Shown piece after piece: positions 60,694 through 64,000 of a stretch of DNA of 64,000 nt. Numbering within the stretch: position 1 is the first letter of the stretch; each line of letters starts with the position of its first letter. The notes under the pieces are model-generated. The model did no database searches and had not been told where the DNA came from. It saw only the letters and a list, made by a program, of their open reading frames with translations. Location of the stretch: NCBI RefSeq assembly GCF_000336815.1, contig NZ_AOLG01000029.1, positions 118,647-182,646 of the forward strand. Direction: 5' to 3'. The DNA is from Haloferax prahovense DSM 18310. GTDB taxonomy: Archaea; Halobacteriota; Halobacteria; Halobacteriales; Haloferacaceae. A program made the position numbers and the translations under genes.

Positions 60694-62019
60694 TCAGGTT
60701 CGGACGGGGCCGGTGCGAGACTCGACGAGCGCCAGCGCCTCGTCGAACAGTCGGTCGGTCGCCGCTTCCGTCCGACCCTCGGCGGTGACCCGCACGAGCG
60801 GTTGCGTTCCGCTCGCCCGGACGAGGAACCACCCGTCGTCGGTCTCGACGCGGAGTCCGTCGCGGTCGTCGATGTCGTCGTACTCCTCGCGCACCGTCGC
60901 TTCGACGCGTTCGAGGACGCCCGCTTTGTCGCTCGTCTCGACGCTTTCGCGGCGAAGCGGGTAGGCGTCGATATCGTCCACGAGGTCGGCTAACGGGCCG
61001 CGCCGCGAGACGAACTCGACGAGTTTGCACGCCGCGAGCGGGCCGTCGGGACAGGGCGTCTCGTCGGGCCAAATCCACGCCCCGGAGGGCTCGCCGCCGA
61101 AGACGACGCCCGGCTCGGCGCACCTCTCGGCGACGAACACGTCGCCCACGCGCGTCCGGACCACGTCCGCGCCGACGGTCGCGACCGCGTCGTCGACGGC
61201 GAGGCTCGTGTTCACGGGAACGGCGATTCGGTCGCCCTCGGACGCGGCCTCGCGCCCGAACAGGGCGAGGAGCGCGTCGCCGTCGACGAAGTTCCCGTCG
61301 CCGTCGACGGCCATCATCCGGTCTGCGTCCCCGTCGTGGGCGATGCCGAGGTCCGCGCCGGTCGCGGCGACGTGAGCTTGGAGCCCTCGAAGCGTCTCGT
61401 CGGTCGGTTCGCTCGGGCGGGCGGGGAACCGACCGTCGCGCTGGCCGTTGAGTGTCGACACCGTACAGCCGAGGTCCGAGAGCGCGTCCGCCGTGAGCCG
61501 CCCCGTTCCGTTGCCGATGTCGACGACGACCGAACAGGGGTCTTCGAAGTCGACGCTCGATTTGAGCGCGTCGCGGTGGCGGCTTTCGATGCTTCGGTGT
61601 CGCTCGGTTCCGACGCCGTCCCACGCGGCGAGTTCGTAGTCCTCGTCTTCGATACGGCGCTCGATGGCGGCGCGCTGGGCCGAATCGAACGCCCGGCCGG
61701 ACGCGGTCCAGAGCTTCACGCCGTTGTCGGTCGGCGGGTTGTGCGAGGCGGTGATGACGGCACCGGCGTCGGCGTCGAACCACTCGACGGCGCGGGCGAT
61801 AGACGGCGTCGGCCGGGTCCCGAGTCGGAGTACGTCGATTCCGCACTCCAGAAGCCCGGCGACGAGTGCGTGTTCGAGCATCGTTCCGCTTTCGCGCGCG
61901 TCGCGACCGACGACGACGCGCCCGGAGACCTCGCTACCGAGCGCCCTTCCGATACAGAGCGCTACTTCCGCCGTCACGTCTTCGCCGACGGCACCGCGAA
62001 CGCCGCTCGTTCCAAACAT
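60694..62019 (-). CDS. glmM: Phosphoglucosamine mutase, canonical copy
   Basis: 441 residues. All catalytic loops are standard: MFGTSGVRGAVGEDVTAEVA, the phosphoserine loop ITASHNPPTDNG (Ser92), the metal loop IAHDGDADRMMAVD, the sugar loop FGGEPSGAWIW and the phosphate loop LVRASGTQPLVRV. It converts GlcN-6-P to GlcN-1-P, linking GlmS and the GlmU-like enzyme. The start ATG 62019 is preferred over 62028 because MFGTSGVRG is the family start and the promoter element is 33 nt upstream. A second, altered copy is at 9191-10525. Confidence 0.93.
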   Translation of the reverse strand: MFGTSGVRGAVGEDVTAEVALCIGRALGSEVSGRVVVGRDARESGTMLEHALVAGLLECGIDVLRLGTRPTPSIARAVEWFDADAGAVITASHNPPTDNGVKLWTASGRAFDSAQRAAIERRIEDEDYELAAWDGVGTERHRSIESRHRDALKSSVDFEDPCSVVVDIGNGTGRLTADALSDLGCTVSTLNGQRDGRFPARPSEPTDETLRGLQAHVAATGADLGIAHDGDADRMMAVDGDGNFVDGDALLALFGREAASEGDRIAVPVNTSLAVDDAVATVGADVVRTRVGDVFVAERCAEPGVVFGGEPSGAWIWPDETPCPDGPLAACKLVEFVSRRGPLADLVDDIDAYPLRRESVETSDKAGVLERVEATVREEYDDIDDRDGLRVETDDGWFLVRASGTQPLVRVTAEGRTEAATDRLFDEALALVESRTGPVRT

Positions 62020-62039
62020 ACTCCGCACGTGGGCGGCGG

Positions 62040-62069
62040 GGTTCCTTACTATGGGATGAGTAAGGAACC
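62040..62069. repeat. Perfect 10-bp inverted repeat around element copy 19
   Basis: GGTTCCTTAC (62040-62049), ten bases, then GTAAGGAACC (62060-62069). It encloses the glmM promoter element and shows its dyad form, CTTAC-N10-GTAAG. It looks like a dimer-binding operator. Confidence 0.75.
62046..62064 (-). promoter_or_regulatory. CTTA-N8-ATARTAA element, copy 19 (glmM)
   Basis: Reverse strand CTTA-CTCATCCC-ATAGTAA, 33 nt before the ATG at 62019; embedded in a perfect inverted repeat. Confidence 0.65.
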
Positions 62070-62293
62070 GCTGGGTCGGGGCGTTCGCTCCCGAGAGGGC
62101 GCAGTTGCCGGGCCGGCCATCGCCCGGCGTCCGCTGGTCGGCAGTCGCGGAACGATGGCGCGTTCGTCCGGGTCTGCGTGGGTCCGTGCGTTCGAGCGGT
62201 CGGAGCGACCCCGATTTATGATGTGTCTATTCGCTCAGTCACTGTCGGTTATGAGAGCGAACTCCGAGAAACGACCGTTTCACCCGTTCTAGG
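62070..62293. other. Intergenic sequence without a supported gene
   Basis: A 79-codon open frame (62056-62295) begins inside the promoter inverted repeat and has no domain features, so it is not called. Nothing else is seen. Confidence 0.4.
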
Positions 62294-62307
62294 GGTTCTT
62301 TAGAACC
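62294..62307. promoter_or_regulatory. Palindrome upstream of the PadR-like regulator (possible operator)
   Basis: GGTTCT-TT-AGAACC, a perfect 6-bp inverted repeat with a 2-base centre, 47 nt before the regulator start at 62354. Such small winged-helix repressors often bind near their own promoter. Confidence 0.45.
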
Positions 62308-62353
62308 ACAACTATCTCCGAAGTTCATGTATGGTGCGCCCGTGGCATCCCCT

Positions 62354-62641
62354 ATGTGCGTACACGAATTAACCGCGATTCAACGCGATTTGCTGTTCGT
62401 TGTGCGAGGAATGAGCGACTCCTCGGGACAGACGATTAAGACCGAACTCGAAAAGACGCAGGGGCGCGACCTGCTCACGGGCCGCGTGTACACGAACCTG
62501 AACGAACTCGTCGACAAAGACCTCGTCCACAAAGGGAGCAAGAACGGACGGACCAACGAGTACTCGCTGACCGACGAGGGTTGCGAAGCGGTCGAGACGC
62601 GCCGCCGCTGGGAGAAGCGGTATCTCAAGCAGACCGCGTGA
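62354..62641 (+). CDS. PadR-like winged-helix regulator
   Basis: 95 residues. The PadR pattern is clear: HELTAIQRDLLFVVRGM, then SSGQTIKTELEKTQGRDLLT, GRVYTNLNELVDKDLVHKGS and NGRTNEYSLTDEGCEAVETR. These soluble haloarchaeal regulators are usually dimeric repressors. ATG 62354 is chosen because family members start one or two residues before the LTxxQRDLL helix; an in-frame ATG at 62327 would add nine residues. A palindrome lies upstream. It is near the end of the shared-element regulon and could regulate itself or the flanking genes. Confidence 0.8.
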   Translation: MCVHELTAIQRDLLFVVRGMSDSSGQTIKTELEKTQGRDLLTGRVYTNLNELVDKDLVHKGSKNGRTNEYSLTDEGCEAVETRRRWEKRYLKQTA

Positions 62642-62712
62642 ACGGCGGTTTAGCGGCACGATACGCCCGTCACTCGTAGCCCGCCTTTCCACGCGAGTAA
62701 GGGTGCACAGAG

Positions 62713-62731
62713 CTTACTCTGTATATAATAA
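62713..62731 (+). promoter_or_regulatory. CTTA-N8-ATARTAA element, copy 20 (rhodanese-like lipoprotein)
   Basis: CTTA-CTCTGTAT-ATAATAA, 34 nt before the ATG at 62759. The rightmost copy found. Confidence 0.6.
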
Positions 62732-62758
62732 ACCACCACTGGTCAGTACGGATGGGTG

Positions 62759-63784
62759 ATGACAGAACGACAGTCGAGCCGCAGACGGTTCCTTCAGTTG
62801 ACCGGTGCAGCGACGATTGCCGGGCTCGCGGGCTGTTCGAGCGGGTCCCCCGAATCGACGCCGTCCACGTCGACCCAGACGACCACCGCGAACGCGACGC
62901 AGACGACGACGCAAACGACGACGGCCGCGCCCGAAAACCGGATGCGAGGACCCCGCGAGGGCGACGACCTACCGGAAGACCCCAAACCTTCGGACGGCTA
63001 CCCGCCAGAGTTCGACGCCGTACCGGAAGAGCGGTCTATCGACACGAGTTCCTACGATACGCTCACGCGAGAGGTGCACGACGTGACCGTCGAAGTTCCG
63101 CTCGTTCCCATCGAGGACGCGTACTACTGGTACGCGCGCGGCGAGGCGCGCTTCGTCGACGCCCGCAGCGAGACCGGATACGAGGTCTCCCACGTCTTCG
63201 GGTCCGTGCTCAGCCCCGCACCTGACGGGCGGACGCTCGACCCCACGGACGACTGGAACGAGGCGGACCGCGTGGTGACCTACTGCCACTGCCCGCACCA
63301 CCTGTCGTCGCTCCGGGCGGCGATGCTGCTCGCGACCGGCTTCGAGAACGTGTACGCCATCGACGAGGGATACCAGGCATGGCTCGACCGCAACTACCCG
63401 CTTGCGGGGTCCGACACGAGCCGGGATTACACGGTTCGGACTATCGAAGGCGAGACGAGCCGCCTCGACGCCGGTGAGACGGCGTGGGCGTTCCACCCGC
63501 AGACCGACCAGGTCGAAGCGACCGAAATCGAATCCGACGGCTCGTACGCGCTCGAACTGAAGTTCGTACAGGTCGACGCCCAAAGCACGATTCAGGTCGA
63601 GACGCCGAGCTACGCTATCCAGGCCCCGCTGGACGAACTGACGAGCGGAACTGTCACGGCAGACACGGGTACGCCGGCCGAGCAGACGAAGGCCACTTCG
63701 AACTCCACGAACGGGACGACCAACGGTACTGCCGCGAACGATACCGCGACGAACGACTCGTTCTCGCTGAACTGGCGAATCTGA
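62759..63784 (+). CDS. Exported rhodanese-domain lipoprotein
   Basis: 341 residues. Tat signal SSRRRFLQLTGAATIAGLAGC with lipobox Cys26, then a Thr-rich tether. The rhodanese domain spans about 105-215: PIEDAYYWYARGEARFVDAR and the active-site loop VVTYCHCPHHLSSLRAAMLL with Cys176 at the expected catalytic position, followed by GFENVYAIDEGYQAWLDRNYPLA. A beta-rich C-terminal domain and an Asn/Thr-rich tail follow. It would transfer sulfur or act as a single-Cys redox protein outside the membrane. ATG 62759 is preferred to the adjacent GTG (62756) by promoter spacing. It shares export style with the thioredoxin-like proteins. Confidence 0.85.
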   Translation: MTERQSSRRRFLQLTGAATIAGLAGCSSGSPESTPSTSTQTTTANATQTTTQTTTAAPENRMRGPREGDDLPEDPKPSDGYPPEFDAVPEERSIDTSSYDTLTREVHDVTVEVPLVPIEDAYYWYARGEARFVDARSETGYEVSHVFGSVLSPAPDGRTLDPTDDWNEADRVVTYCHCPHHLSSLRAAMLLATGFENVYAIDEGYQAWLDRNYPLAGSDTSRDYTVRTIEGETSRLDAGETAWAFHPQTDQVEATEIESDGSYALELKFVQVDAQSTIQVETPSYAIQAPLDELTSGTVTADTGTPAEQTKATSNSTNGTTNGTAANDTATNDSFSLNWRI

Positions 63785-63893
63785 CCGGTCAGCTACCGGG
63801 AGAAGACCGAACACCGATCCCTCGCTGATTCTGTGAGCTCAGATTTCGAGTGAGAGACGAGATATATCTGAAAATTGTCTATATTTGTTGCGT

Positions 63894-63955
63894 CGTTGTC
63901 GGTCGCAGACAACGAGGATTAGCAATTTATCGGTCATTCTCTGAGATTAGAGAAT
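63894..63955. repeat. Two small hairpins in the right-edge A/T-rich region
   Basis: CGTTGTC/GACAACG (63894-63900, 63908-63914) and ATTCTCT/AGAGAAT (63936-63942, 63949-63955). They lie 110-170 nt past the last stop codon. They may be terminators or operators of a gene outside the window. Confidence 0.5.
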
Positions 63956-64000
63956 AAACCATATCTCGCGATACAAAATTTACTATCCCCGGCTCGCACA

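Noticed and set aside
62056..62295. 79-codon forward frame between glmM and the PadR-like gene
   Set aside because: It begins inside the promoter inverted repeat and its product has no hydrophobic or domain pattern.
1..64000. Insertion sequences, transposases, integrases or tRNA-bordered island ends
   Set aside because: No transposase motifs, terminal inverted repeats with target duplications or tRNA genes were seen; the region looks like stable chromosomal or megaplasmid DNA.

Overview
The window looks like chromosome or megaplasmid DNA of a haloarchaeon, most likely a Haloferax-like member of the Haloferacales. It is GC-rich and encodes acidic proteins. Many exported proteins carry twin-arginine (Tat) signals with lipoboxes. 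Many genes seem leaderless, with a TATA-like element about 27-34 nt before the start codon. Haloarchaeal families are present (HTH_10/Bat-like regulators, DUF7344-like and DUF7343-like winged helices, DUF1616, DUF4129, DUF58, SprT-like). I saw no rRNA, tRNA, insertion sequence or CRISPR array.

Layout. 1-8 kb: a Zn-dependent amidase of the M20 hydantoinase/carbamoylase group (cut by the left edge), a complete dipeptide-type ABC importer whose two ATPases are fused, and a DUF1028 protein. 8-18.7 kb: an SprT-like protein, a divergent GlmM paralogue, a GT-C-like membrane protein, an arylsulfotransferase-like protein, an unknown membrane protein, a substrate-binding protein whose lobes appear circularly permuted, a PAP2 phosphatase and an HTH_10 regulator. 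19-25.7 kb: a regulator-rich stretch around a DegT aminotransferase/Gfo-Idh dehydrogenase operon. It includes a predicted membrane regulator with an extracellular calcium-repeat domain and a cytoplasmic winged helix. 25.7-31 kb: a glycosyltransferase, a MoxR ATPase and its DUF4129/DUF58 partner operon. 31-42 kb: a His-rich lipoprotein, a flippase with a long Thr-rich tail, GT4 and GT2 glycosyltransferases, an HTH_10 regulator and two Tat-exported beta-helix proteins. 42-52 kb: DUF457/DUF1616 membrane proteins, a 42-codon peptide gene, a hexapeptide acetyltransferase, two nucleotide-sugar dehydrogenases, a DUF354 protein, an ATP-grasp enzyme and a large polytopic membrane protein. 52-64 kb: GlmS, an AsnB-like amidotransferase, a GlmU-like enzyme, a canonical GlmM, thioredoxin-like and rhodanese-like exported proteins, and a PadR-like regulator.

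Function. GlmS, GlmM and the GlmU-like enzyme make UDP-GlcNAc. A 6-dehydrogenase, a 3-dehydrogenase, a DegT aminotransferase and a hexapeptide acetyltransferase could then make a 2,3-diacetamido-uronic acid donor. Glycosyltransferases, a flippase and exported beta-helix, sulfotransferase-like and hydrolase-like proteins would assemble and modify a surface glycan or exopolysaccharide.

The most striking signal is a 19-bp element, CTTA-N8-ATARTAA. I counted it by eye upstream of twenty transcription units scattered from 10.5 to 62.7 kb, mostly 32-37 nt before the start codon. It appears to join these units into one regulon. The transporter operon at the left end, the 19-25 kb regulators, both beta-helix genes and the DUF1616 operon lack it.
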